A stretch of DNA of 25,022 nt, taken from contig JBGTKC010000095.1 in assembly GCA_041744755.1 (NCBI GenBank), positions 1-25,022 of the forward strand. The letters are read 5' to 3'. The notes below the pieces were generated by a model, which ran no database searches, was not told the origin of the DNA, and worked only from the letters and a program-made list of their open reading frames with translations. This DNA is from CALDTK01 sp041744755 (lineage in GTDB: Bacteria; Bacteroidota; Bacteroidia; Chitinophagales; Saprospiraceae). A program made the translations under genes and the position numbers. Below, piece by piece: positions 6,853-14,617 of this stretch (within the stretch, counting starts at the first letter, position 1; each line of letters starts with the position of its first letter).

Positions 6853-8526
6853 ATGAATTTTAAGAATACTCTCAAGGGCGCTGTGACGTGCGCTTCCGCA
6901 AAACCTGAGGCACCAGTTTCTACGACCGGACCGATAAGCACGAGCGCAACTGGTTTTGGCGAAAGCCGTACCGTGACCAGTGCAGCTACGCCCGCGACGG
7001 ACGCCACGAACGGTAGCGCCGCCGCCAGGGGCACGACAGCCGCCAGCAACTCACGACGCGATTTCCTCCGCAAATCGGCCGCCGCCGGACTCGGCTTCAC
7101 GATCGTCCCGAGCACAGTCATGAGCGGGTTCGGGTATAAGGCTCCGAGCGACAAGCTCAATATTGTCGGCGTCGGCGTCGGCGGGAAGGGGTACGAAAAC
7201 CTCATGGCGATGACCTCGGAGAACATCATCGGCCTCTGTGACATCGACTGGAACTATTCGCAGCGGACCTTCAAGGCCTTCCCGAAAGCCAAACAGTACT
7301 ACGACTGGCGCAAGATGTACGACGAACTCGGCAAGGAGATGGACGCGGTCGTGATCGCGACCGCCGACCACACCCACGCCGCCATCACCGCCGAGGCGAT
7401 GATGCTCAACAAGCACGTGTTCACGCAGAAGCCTCTTACGCACTCCGTATACGAGTCACGCCTCCTGACCAAGCTTGCCGAGAAGTACCCGGTCGCCACA
7501 CAGATGGGGGCGCAGGGCAACTCCGGCGACGGCGTGCGCGAACTGTGTGAGTGGGTCTGGGCCGGGGAGATCGGCGAGGTCCGCGAGGCCCACACCTGGA
7601 CCGACCGCCCGATCTGGCCGCAGGGTCTGGAGCGTCCGCAAGAGGCGATGGTCGTGCCGAAGAACTTCGACTGGGAGCTGTTCGTGGGTCCGGCCGAGAT
7701 GCGGCCCTACCACGAGATCTACACGCCGTGGAACTGGCGCGGCTTCTGGGACTTCGGCACGGGCGCCTTCGGGGACATGGCCTGCCACATTATGGACCCC
7801 GTTTATCGCGCATTGAACCTCAAGTACCCGGGGGCCGTGTCCGGGAGTTCGACGACGGCCAATACCGAGAGCGCCCCACAGGCGGAGAAGGTGCGCTTCG
7901 ACTTTCCGGCGCGCGCCGCGATGGCGAATGTGGCGATGCCTGCCGTCCAGGTCCACTGGTACGACGGCGGTATCCTGCCCGACCGTCCGGAGGGCCTGCC
8001 GGACGGCGAAAACCTTATTCTCGACGGCCTCGGCGGCTGTATGCTCGTCGGCACGAAGGACACGCTCATCGCCCGCGCCGGTGGCTTCAAGCCGCGCCTG
8101 CTGTCGGGTCGCATACCGGAGGTGACGCCGTACCTGCGGCGCGTGCCGAATTCGGTTAACTACCTCGACGGACCGCACGAGGCCGACTGGATCCGCGCCT
8201 GCAAGGAGTCGCCCGCGAGCCGCGTCGAGGCCTCGGCCAACTTCGCTTACGCCGGACCTTTCAACGAGATGGTGCTGCTCGGCGTCTTGGCCATCCGCCT
8301 CAAGGGCCTCAACAAGGTCTTGAAGTGGGACGGGGACAACATGCGCTTCACGAACATCGGCGAGGGCGAGAAGATGAAGGTCACCAAGCACGACGGCTTC
8401 GCGATGGTCGGCGGGATTCCGACGTGGAACACCGAGCGCGTTGAGCTGGACGCGTTGGAGTCCGCTACCGAGTACATCAAGCACACCTACCGCAACGGGT
8501 GGAGTCTGCCGCCGATGCCGGTGTAA
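6853..8526 (+). CDS. Tat-exported Gfo/Idh/MocA-family oxidoreductase
   Basis: The 557-residue product is an NAD(P)-dependent sugar dehydrogenase-like enzyme. A twin-arginine signal SRRDFLRKSAAAGLG lies at residues 67-81, so it is exported folded. The Rossmann fold begins at LNIVGVGVGGKGYENL; further blocks are MDAVVIATADHTHA, the QKPL motif in the position of the family EKP, and GAFGDMACHIMD carrying the probable catalytic histidine. Relatives oxidise sugars or glycosides at C3, consistent with the DUF1080 hydrolase two genes upstream. Oddly, about 66 residues rich in Ala, Ser and Thr precede the Tat motif, far more than usual, and that stretch contains an inverted pair of the dispersed hairpin element (6890-6907, 6952-6967). 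ATG 6853 follows an A/T-rich leader; GTG 6973 is an alternative start that would remove the pair. Confidence 0.88.
   Translation: MNFKNTLKGAVTCASAKPEAPVSTTGPISTSATGFGESRTVTSAATPATDATNGSAAARGTTAASNSRRDFLRKSAAAGLGFTIVPSTVMSGFGYKAPSDKLNIVGVGVGGKGYENLMAMTSENIIGLCDIDWNYSQRTFKAFPKAKQYYDWRKMYDELGKEMDAVVIATADHTHAAITAEAMMLNKHVFTQKPLTHSVYESRLLTKLAEKYPVATQMGAQGNSGDGVRELCEWVWAGEIGEVREAHTWTDRPIWPQGLERPQEAMVVPKNFDWELFVGPAEMRPYHEIYTPWNWRGFWDFGTGAFGDMACHIMDPVYRALNLKYPGAVSGSSTTANTESAPQAEKVRFDFPARAAMANVAMPAVQVHWYDGGILPDRPEGLPDGENLILDGLGGCMLVGTKDTLIARAGGFKPRLLSGRIPEVTPYLRRVPNSVNYLDGPHEADWIRACKESPASRVEASANFAYAGPFNEMVLLGVLAIRLKGLNKVLKWDGDNMRFTNIGEGEKMKVTKHDGFAMVGGIPTWNTERVELDALESATEYIKHTYRNGWSLPPMPV
6890..6907 (+). 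repeat. Dispersed mini-hairpin element, left half of inverted pair
   Basis: GC-GC-TTCC-GC-AAAACCTG, short-stem type. It encodes A-S-A-K-P in the N-terminal extension of the oxidoreductase and faces the copy at 6952-6967. Confidence 0.6.
6952..6967 (-). repeat. Dispersed mini-hairpin element, right half of inverted pair
   Basis: On the minus strand GGC-TTTC-GCC-AAAACC, preceded by GGTAC. The 20 bases GGTACGGCTTTCGCCAAAAC are identical in the intergenic copy at 23302-23321. It lies 44 bases from the facing copy. Confidence 0.65.
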
Positions 8527-8607
8527 GCGACGAGGGGACCGGCTACTTTGCGGGAGGCTACCCCGAGGCCAGGGGGCCCGGCCGTTAAGCTGCGGCGGGC
8601 GTAATCG

Positions 8608-9774
8608 CTATCCTGCGTGGACGTGATCTGCCAGCACGCGACCAGCCTCCACGAGCCACCGCTGCGCCTGCGCCATCGCCGAGGCTTGCGTCGGTGCAAT
8701 CCCCGTGAGGGCAATTACGCGCCGCGCGGCATTAGGAAGTAAGAAGGAGTCCGGCAGCGCATTGTGCCCCACCAATAGATAGCAGGGCTTCCCCGACGCC
8801 TTGCACCGCGCCAGCACCTCCCCCACCACCTTGCCGCGAAAGCTCTGCTCGTCGAGCTGGCCCTCGCCCGTGATGACGACGTCGGCCCAGGCGATGTGGT
8901 CGTCGAGGTCTGTGAGCCCGGCGATAGTGGCGAAGCCGGGTTTGATCTCCGCGCCGAGCAAGGCCACGAGCCCCGCGCCGATCCCTCCCGCCGCCCCGCC
9001 GCCCGCGAGCCTGGCGATGTCGATTTTGGCGAAAGCCCGCAGGAGCGTCGCCACGTGTCTCGAACCTTCGTCTAGCGCGCGGATCTGTTCGGGGGTGGCC
9101 CCTTTCTGTTTGGCGTAGACGTGTGCGGCGCCACGCGGACCGTAGATTGGGCTGTCGACGTCGCAAAGGAGGGTGACCATAGCGTCAGACCAAGACGGTT
9201 TTGCCGGAAGGCGGATGGCGAGGATCCTGGGCAGTTGCGCGCCCGTTGCGTGCCCTTCGATCCCGGTGAGCTCGACGCCCAACGCCTGCGCGATCCCCAG
9301 TCCGAGGTCGTGCGTGGCGCTGCCGCCGAGCAGGAGGGTCAAGTGATGGCAGCCGTGGGCCAGAGCGTGGCGGACCAACAGTCCCGTCCCGTAGGTCGAG
9401 GTACGCATCGGATCGCGCTCCGCCTCCGCGAGCAGCGCGAGCCCACTCGCCGCCGCGACTTCGACGAATGCGTGGCTGTCGTCCGCGAGGTAAGTGGCGC
9501 GCATCGAGCGACCGAGCGGATCGACGGTCGCGACTTCTACTCTGCGCAAATTGAGGTAAGCTCGGAGCACGTCGAGTGTCCCGTCGCCGCCGTCCGCGAG
9601 CGGGAGGGATCGGATCTCAGCCTGCGGGAGCTTTGCCGAAAGGCTGCTGGTCACGCTTTCGCAAAACCCACTCGCCGTGAGTGAGCCCTTGAATTTATCG
9701 GGGGCGAGGAGGATGCGGAGGGGCGGCGGCACGGCGGCTAATCTACGAATCGGGGTTACGGACTTCGACCCCAT
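8608..9774 (-). CDS. Glycerate kinase, GlxK/GarK family
   Basis: The 388-residue product is a glycerate kinase (PF02595), which phosphorylates D-glycerate with ATP in the cytoplasm. Family blocks are clear: ILLAPDKFKGSLTA near the N-terminus, SLPLADGGDGTLDVL, LLGGSATHDLGLGIAQALG, GGGAAGGIGAGLVALLGA and ITGEGQLDEQSFRGKVVGEVL. The length agrees with the family (about 375-385). ATG at the complement of 9772-9774 is the start; about 18 residues precede the usual first strand. The open frame runs on far upstream, but that part is only the complement of the neighbouring gene. It is convergent with the oxidoreductase and divergent from the gene at 9844. Four hairpin elements lie within it (9023, 9196, 9629, 9654), the densest cluster in the window, with two forming an inverted pair. 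Confidence 0.92.
   Translation of the reverse strand: MGSKSVTPIRRLAAVPPPLRILLAPDKFKGSLTASGFCESVTSSLSAKLPQAEIRSLPLADGGDGTLDVLRAYLNLRRVEVATVDPLGRSMRATYLADDSHAFVEVAAASGLALLAEAERDPMRTSTYGTGLLVRHALAHGCHHLTLLLGGSATHDLGLGIAQALGVELTGIEGHATGAQLPRILAIRLPAKPSWSDAMVTLLCDVDSPIYGPRGAAHVYAKQKGATPEQIRALDEGSRHVATLLRAFAKIDIARLAGGGAAGGIGAGLVALLGAEIKPGFATIAGLTDLDDHIAWADVVITGEGQLDEQSFRGKVVGEVLARCKASGKPCYLLVGHNALPDSFLLPNAARRVIALTGIAPTQASAMAQAQRWLVEAGRVLADHVHAG
9023..9038 (-). repeat. Dispersed mini-hairpin element
   Basis: On the minus strand GGC-TTTC-GCC-AAAAT. It is in the sense direction of the glycerate kinase gene and encodes A-F-A-K-I. Confidence 0.5.
9196..9213 (-). repeat. Dispersed mini-hairpin element
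   Basis: On the minus strand GCC-TTCC-GGC-AAAACCG. It is in the sense direction of the glycerate kinase gene and encodes R-L-P-A-K-P. Confidence 0.6.
9629..9644 (-). repeat. Dispersed mini-hairpin element, inverted pair with 9654
   Basis: On the minus strand GCC-TTTC-GGC-AAAGCT. It encodes L-S-A-K-L in the glycerate kinase. The opposite-facing copy starts nine bases further on. Confidence 0.55.
9654..9669 (+). repeat. Dispersed mini-hairpin element, inverted pair with 9629
   Basis: C-GC-TTTC-GC-AAAACCC, short-stem type. It is antisense to the glycerate kinase gene, where it is translated as S-G-F-C-E-S, similar to the T-G-F-G-E-S encoded by the antisense copy at 6952. Confidence 0.6.
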
Positions 9775-9830
9775 GGGCGCCCTACCGACTGTCGGCGGGA
9801 CAAACGTGTAGATTCTCCAATTCCGTTTCC

Positions 9831-9843
9831 TACCTTCCCCCTG
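9831..9843 (+). promoter_or_regulatory. TACCTTC box directly before the Asp-box protein gene
   Basis: TACCTTCCCC followed by CTG abuts the ATG at 9844. It shares CTACCTTCCCC with the box before 2492 and is a candidate -7 box of a leaderless or near-leaderless transcript. Confidence 0.35.
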
Positions 9844-12800
9844 ATGAAGTACCGTTCCTCTATCCTCCTCCCGGCCCTTTTCTGCCTCGCCACTACCGTA
9901 TCCCTCGCCCAGCGCGTCCCGAAGACCGCCATCCAGGTCGTCGACGAACCTTCGGCTGAGGACAAGGAAAAAAACGCCAAACCCTGGAGCGCCACCACCT
10001 TCAAGGGCCTCGAGTTCCGCAGCGTCGGACCGGCCTTCTACGCCGGCCGCATCGCCGACGTGGCCATCAACCCCAATAAAGAGTCGGAGTGGTACGTGGC
10101 CGTCGGCTCGGGAGGGGTTTGGAAAACCGAGAATGCCGGGGTGACTTTTATGCCGGTCTTCGACGACCAGAAGAAGGTCTACTCGACGGGCACCGTGACG
10201 ATCGACCCGCACAACGACCAGCGCGTCTGGGTGGGGACGGGCGAGAACTCCGGCGGGCGCCACTTCGCCTGGGGCGACGGGATTTACCTCAGCGAGGACG
10301 GCGGGAAGACCTGGAAGAACAAGGGCCTCAAGCGCTCCGAGCACATCTCCGACATCGTGATCCACCCCGATAGCGCCAACGTGATGTGGGTCGCGGCGCA
10401 GGGTCCGCTCTGGAGCAAGGGCGGCGAGCGCGGCGTCTACATGTCGACCGACGGCGGGACGACCTGGAAGCGGACCTTGGGCAACGCCGAGTGGACCGGC
10501 GGAACGGAGATCGAGATAGACCCCAGCAACCCCAACCGGCTTTACGCCGCGACCTGGGACCGCCACCGCACGGTGGCCGCGTATATGGGCGGTGGACCGG
10601 GTTCCGGGATCCACGCCTCGGACGATGGCGGGCGGACGTGGAAGAAGCTGACCACCGGTTTGCCGAAGGGCGTCATGGGCAAGATCGGCCTCGTGATGTC
10701 GCCGCAGAACCCGGACGTCCTCTACGCCGCGATCGAGCTCGAGCTCCGCACCGGCGGCGTCTGGCGCTCCGAGAACCGCGGGGCCTCGTGGACGAAGATG
10801 TCCGACATGGTGGCCGGCGGTACGGGCCCGCACTACTACCAGGAGTTGTGGGCGAGCCCGCACCAATTCGACCGTATTTACTTCGCTAACAACGTGCTCC
10901 AGATCTCCGAGGACGGCGGCAAAACCTGGCGCTCGGGAGAAGCCCCCGGCAAGCACGTCGACAACCACGCCGTCACCTTTAAAGCTTCTGATCCGGACTA
11001 CTTTATGGTCGGCACCGACGGCGGCCTCTACGAGACGCACGACCTCGGCAAAACCTTCCGTCACTTCCCGATGCCGATCACGCAGTTTTACAAGATCGCC
11101 GTCGACGACGCAGAACCGTTTTACAACATCTACGGCGGTACGCAGGACAACTCCACACAAGGCGGTCCGTCCCGCACCGACAACACCACCGGCGGCCAGA
11201 ACGGCGACTGGACCATCATCAACGGCGGCGACGGCCACCAGCCCGCCACCGAGCCCGGCAACCCGAACGTCGTCTACGCGCAGAGCCAGCAGGGCTACCT
11301 CAACCGCATCGACATGACCACCGGCGAGCACGTCGTGATCCGCCCACAGCCCGCCGCCGAGGAGCCCTACGAGCGCTACAATTGGGACGCCCCGATCTGG
11401 GTGAGCCAGCACGACCCGAAACGCCTCTACTTCGCCTCACAGCGCCTGTGGCGCTCCGACGACCGCGGCGACAACTGGACGGCGCTCTCGAAGGACCTCA
11501 CCCGCGATGAGAACCGGCTTACGCTTCCGATCATGGGCCGGGTCCAGAGCTACGACAACCCATGGGACGTCTACGCGATGTCCAACTTCAACTCGATCAC
11601 TAGCATCGGGGAGTCGGCCGTCGACGAGAATCGCCTCTACGTCGGCACCGATGACGGTCTGATCTGGACGAGCGGCGACGGCGGCAAGGAGTGGAAGAAG
11701 ACCGAGGTGGGCAGCATCTCCGGCGTGCCGAAGCGAGCCTTCGTCAACGACATCCGCGGGGACCTGCACGACGCCAACACGGCCTACGTCGCGCTCGACA
11801 ACCACAAGGAGGGCGACTACCGACCCTTCCTCTACAAGACTACCGACGGGGGCAAGTCCTGGAAGCCGATCATGAAAGGTCTGCCGGACACGACGCTCGT
11901 CTGGCGCACGGTCCAAGACCACGTCAATCCGAACTTGCTGTTCGTCGGCACCGAGTTCGGCGTCTACTTCAGCGTCGACGGCGGCGGGGAGTGGCTGCAG
12001 TTGGAGGGCGGCCTGCCGCCGATCGGGATCCGCGACCTCAAGATTCAACAACGCGAGAACGACCTCGTGGCCGCGACCTTCGGGAGGAGCATCTACGTCC
12101 TCGACGATTACTCGCCGTTGCGCTCGATCACCAAGGCCATGGTCGACCAGCCCGCCGCCATCCTCCCGATGCGCGACGCGGACCTCTACCAGCCGCGCAC
12201 GATCCTCACCGACGGGGGTAAGGGGTCGATCGGCTCCGGCCATTACACAGCCTCCAATCCAGAGTTCGGCGCCGTGATCACGTACTACCTGCGCGACGAG
12301 TTCGAGTCGGCCAAGGACGCGCGTAAGGAGCGGGAGAAGGCGCTCAACAAGACCAACATGGACGTGGCCTTCCCCGGCTACGACGCTCTGGAGCTCGAGC
12401 GCCTCGAGCAGGCGCCCAAACTGTGGCTCACGATCGCCGACGCCGAGGGCAACACCGTGCGCCGCATCGAGGCCTCCGGCAAGAAGGGCCTCCACCGCGA
12501 AGCCTGGAACCTCCGTCACACCTCCATGATGCCGATCGAGGACAAGAAGCCGTCCACCGGCGGTGACGACGACGATGACGACGAGGCGAAGACGGGCCCG
12601 AACGGTCGCTGGGCCGAGCCCGGCACCTACACGGTCACCCTCGCCAAGCAGGACGGCACAAACTGGACGCCGCTCGCCGGCCCGACGAGCTTCGAGGTTA
12701 AGCAGCTACGCGAGGGGAGCCTTTCGGCAAAACCTGCCAAGGACAGGATAACCTTCAACCAATCCTACGAGTCGTCGCGCGCCGCTTACGCGATGCAAAC

Positions 12801-13179
12801 CAAGCGTCTCGCCGAACTGCAGAAGGACATGGCCCGCGCGAAGGAAGCCGTCTTGCGCGCCGAGGAGAAGGACATCACCTCCGCCATGAGCGTCCTGACG
12901 AACCTCGAGCAGGACGTCGAGCAGCTGAAGGTGAACCTCAACGGCGAGGCCAGCCGCAACAAGATCGGCGAGAAGACCGACCCGAGCGTCGGATCTAGAC
13001 TCGGCGAGACGCGGCGTGGCTCCGGGGAGATCTTCGGTCCGACGGGGACCTCTGTCCAGAACCTGGAGCTGATCACCACGGAGTTGGTTGCGGTCGAGAA
13101 GGAGATCGTGCGCCTGGAGAGCCTGTTGGAAGGCGTGCGGCGGATGACGAAGACCTGGGCGATGCCGAGTTGGGAGTAG
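9844..13179 (+). CDS. Large secreted Asp-box (BNR/VPS10-like) propeller protein
   Basis: The 1111-residue protein has a signal peptide (residues 1-22, SSILLPALFCLATTVSLAQ). About ten Asp-box motifs of the S-x-D-x-G-x-T-W type follow between residues about 150 and 730, for example SEDGGKTWKN, STDGGTTWKR, SDDGGRTWKK, SEDGGKTWRS, TTDGGKSWKP and SVDGGGEWLQ. These mark beta-propeller blades of the sortilin/VPS10 or BNR type. A second, Ig-like part carries an acidic GGDDDDDDE loop near residue 905. The C-terminus (about 970-1100) is charged and alpha-helical, probably coiled coil. Bacteroidota commonly code such proteins of 1000-1100 residues; their function is unknown, and glycosidase activity should not be assumed. 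A hairpin element (12719-12736) sits at the junction between the Ig-like part and the helical tail. Confidence 0.85.
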   Translation: MKYRSSILLPALFCLATTVSLAQRVPKTAIQVVDEPSAEDKEKNAKPWSATTFKGLEFRSVGPAFYAGRIADVAINPNKESEWYVAVGSGGVWKTENAGVTFMPVFDDQKKVYSTGTVTIDPHNDQRVWVGTGENSGGRHFAWGDGIYLSEDGGKTWKNKGLKRSEHISDIVIHPDSANVMWVAAQGPLWSKGGERGVYMSTDGGTTWKRTLGNAEWTGGTEIEIDPSNPNRLYAATWDRHRTVAAYMGGGPGSGIHASDDGGRTWKKLTTGLPKGVMGKIGLVMSPQNPDVLYAAIELELRTGGVWRSENRGASWTKMSDMVAGGTGPHYYQELWASPHQFDRIYFANNVLQISEDGGKTWRSGEAPGKHVDNHAVTFKASDPDYFMVGTDGGLYETHDLGKTFRHFPMPITQFYKIAVDDAEPFYNIYGGTQDNSTQGGPSRTDNTTGGQNGDWTIINGGDGHQPATEPGNPNVVYAQSQQGYLNRIDMTTGEHVVIRPQPAAEEPYERYNWDAPIWVSQHDPKRLYFASQRLWRSDDRGDNWTALSKDLTRDENRLTLPIMGRVQSYDNPWDVYAMSNFNSITSIGESAVDENRLYVGTDDGLIWTSGDGGKEWKKTEVGSISGVPKRAFVNDIRGDLHDANTAYVALDNHKEGDYRPFLYKTTDGGKSWKPIMKGLPDTTLVWRTVQDHVNPNLLFVGTEFGVYFSVDGGGEWLQLEGGLPPIGIRDLKIQQRENDLVAATFGRSIYVLDDYSPLRSITKAMVDQPAAILPMRDADLYQPRTILTDGGKGSIGSGHYTASNPEFGAVITYYLRDEFESAKDARKEREKALNKTNMDVAFPGYDALELERLEQAPKLWLTIADAEGNTVRRIEASGKKGLHREAWNLRHTSMMPIEDKKPSTGGDDDDDDEAKTGPNGRWAEPGTYTVTLAKQDGTNWTPLAGPTSFEVKQLREGSLSAKPAKDRITFNQSYESSRAAYAMQTKRLAELQKDMARAKEAVLRAEEKDITSAMSVLTNLEQDVEQLKVNLNGEASRNKIGEKTDPSVGSRLGETRRGSGEIFGPTGTSVQNLELITTELVAVEKEIVRLESLLEGVRRMTKTWAMPSWE
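12719..12736 (+). repeat. Dispersed mini-hairpin element
   Basis: GCC-TTTC-GGC-AAAACCTG, a full-length copy with stem type GCC/GGC. It encodes S-L-S-A-K-P at a domain boundary of the Asp-box protein. Confidence 0.7.
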
Positions 13180-13593
13180 GGGGGCAAGCTTCGCGCTCTA
13201 GGGATAGCAGCGAAGCTGTACACACGCCGTAGTAAGCTCGGGTCCGAGGCCCGAGGGATGGTAGGACGCAGAGAGGGGTCGTGTGATGCAAGCGCTGTGC
13301 GCCAATCGACGCTGCTCGCTCAGGGGCTGGCACCGCGATCATCTATAACGGGTTTTGGTGCGCGCGATCTACACAGGGGTCTCGTTGATTGCCGTATTGC
13401 TATCCGGTATTTACCGGAAGGTGCTTCGGTCACGGTATAAGGAAGAGAGGGTCGGCTTGCCCAGCGCTCGTCCCTACGCTTTTGCACTACTTTGTATATT
13501 CAACGCCGCTAGCTGCTGTGTCTTTTGCCAAGCTAAGTGTTCACACAAGGCGTTGTCTTTCGAATGTTTAACAACTTTATACCCCAACTCCGA
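13180..13593. other. Intergenic region before the nucleoside hydrolase
   Basis: About 410 bases without a supported gene. It contains a small hairpin (CTCGGG/CCCGAG, 13237-13255) without a T-tract, which might end the upstream transcript. A palindrome, CCGGTATTTACCGG at 13404-13417, could be an operator. A promoter-like TTTGCACTACTTTGTATATT lies at 13481-13500. Base composition becomes visibly less GC-rich from about 13.35 kb on. The functional readings are tentative. Confidence 0.35.
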
Positions 13594-14607
13594 ATGGAAC
13601 TCTTTGCTCGCTTAATGCTGATCATCTTGCTGTCGACCGCGTCTCTCACGCTAGATGCGCAGTCGCGGCCTGCCAGTCCCCAGCCTAAAGCCATTATCTT
13701 CGATACAGACATCGGCCCAGACTACGACGACGTGGGGGCCATTACGCTGCTGCACGCCTTAGCGGATTCAGGTCAGGTCAAGATCCTGGCCACGATTGCC
13801 TCCAATCAGCATCCGCTTATCGCGCCCGTGCTCGACGTCATGAACACCTATTTCGGGCGCCCCGATTTACCCGTCGGCGTGGTGCGTGGACGCGCGGTAA
13901 ATCTACCCGCAGCACAAAAATGGGACTTGCTCATCGTAGCTCGGTATCCTCACGACCTCAAGACCAATGAGCAGGCCGAAGACGCTACGAGTCTCTACCG
14001 CCGAATCTTGGCCAACCAACCCGATAGCAGCGTGACGATTGTGACGGTTGGTTTTATGACTAACATGGCCAACCTGCTGGAGTCGAAGCCAGATCGCTAC
14101 TCGCCATTGGATGGCTCGGCCTTGGTGAAAAAGAAAGTCAAGCAGTTGGTAAGCATGGCCGCCCATTTCGGCCAGAAGATGGGTGACTTTCGTGAGTTCA
14201 ACGTCGAGAAAGATGTATTGGCTTCCATCTATACATTCGAAAATTGGCCTACGTCCATAATAATTAGTGGTTCCGAGATCGGCTCCAAGATTTTTACGGG
14301 ACTCCCACTAGTGAACAGTCCGTACGTCCACTCTCCAGGCAAGGACGTGTACGCCCGGTCGATACCGATGGACCAAAACGACCGGAACGGTCGGATGAGT
14401 TGGGACCAAACCGCGGTCTTAGTGGCGGTCAAGGGCTACTCCCCTTATTACACGGTGGAGGAAGGTCGTATCGTCACTACTTCCGATGGCAGCAATACCT
14501 GGGATTCGGCAGGCAAGGGCCACTTTTACCTCGTCGAAAAGATGCCCTTGGCCGAGGTTACCGCAACCATCGATCAGCTCATGCTTCATCAACCAGTCGT
14601 CCGGTAA
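13594..14607 (+). CDS. Secreted nucleoside hydrolase (IU-nucleoside hydrolase family)
   Basis: The 337-residue product belongs to the inosine/uridine-preferring nucleoside hydrolase family (PF01156), which splits the N-glycosidic bond of ribonucleosides. The calcium-binding signature is IIFDTDIGPDYDDVGAI near the N-terminus; VTVGFMTNMANLL, REFNVEKD, and the late SWDQTAVLVAVKG with its conserved aspartate complete the active-site set. A signal peptide (MELFARLMLIILLSTASLTLDAQ) predicts export, unlike the cytoplasmic enterobacterial enzymes. ATG 13594 gives the neatest signal peptide; ATG 13564 is an in-frame alternative. The GH127 gene follows ten bases after the stop, so they form an operon. 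Codon use is less GC-rich than in the flanking genes and no hairpin element is present. Secreted members sometimes sit in glycan clusters, so the true substrate may differ. Confidence 0.88.
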   Translation: MELFARLMLIILLSTASLTLDAQSRPASPQPKAIIFDTDIGPDYDDVGAITLLHALADSGQVKILATIASNQHPLIAPVLDVMNTYFGRPDLPVGVVRGRAVNLPAAQKWDLLIVARYPHDLKTNEQAEDATSLYRRILANQPDSSVTIVTVGFMTNMANLLESKPDRYSPLDGSALVKKKVKQLVSMAAHFGQKMGDFREFNVEKDVLASIYTFENWPTSIIISGSEIGSKIFTGLPLVNSPYVHSPGKDVYARSIPMDQNDRNGRMSWDQTAVLVAVKGYSPYYTVEEGRIVTTSDGSNTWDSAGKGHFYLVEKMPLAEVTATIDQLMLHQPVVR

Positions 14608-14617
14608 TTTGCTCGAA

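Noticed and set aside
10657..10672. GGTTTGCCGAAGGGCG in the Asp-box gene as an element copy
   Set aside because: The tail has one A fewer and the loop differs; it codes for G-L-P-K-G, a common turn in such proteins. Kept out of the copy count.
9775..11412. Very long leftward open frame extending the glycerate kinase gene upstream
   Set aside because: It is the complement of the well-supported Asp-box protein gene; GC-rich codons create long antisense frames. The kinase homology begins near 9730 and ATG 9774 gives a normal family length.
11437..12519. Long antisense open frame within the Asp-box gene
   Set aside because: Composition is Val/Ala/Arg/Asp-rich and typical of the reverse frame of a GC-rich gene; no recognisable domain. 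The same applies to the antisense frames at 716-1999, 3863-4588, 5075-5875, 7456-8484 and 19340-20488.
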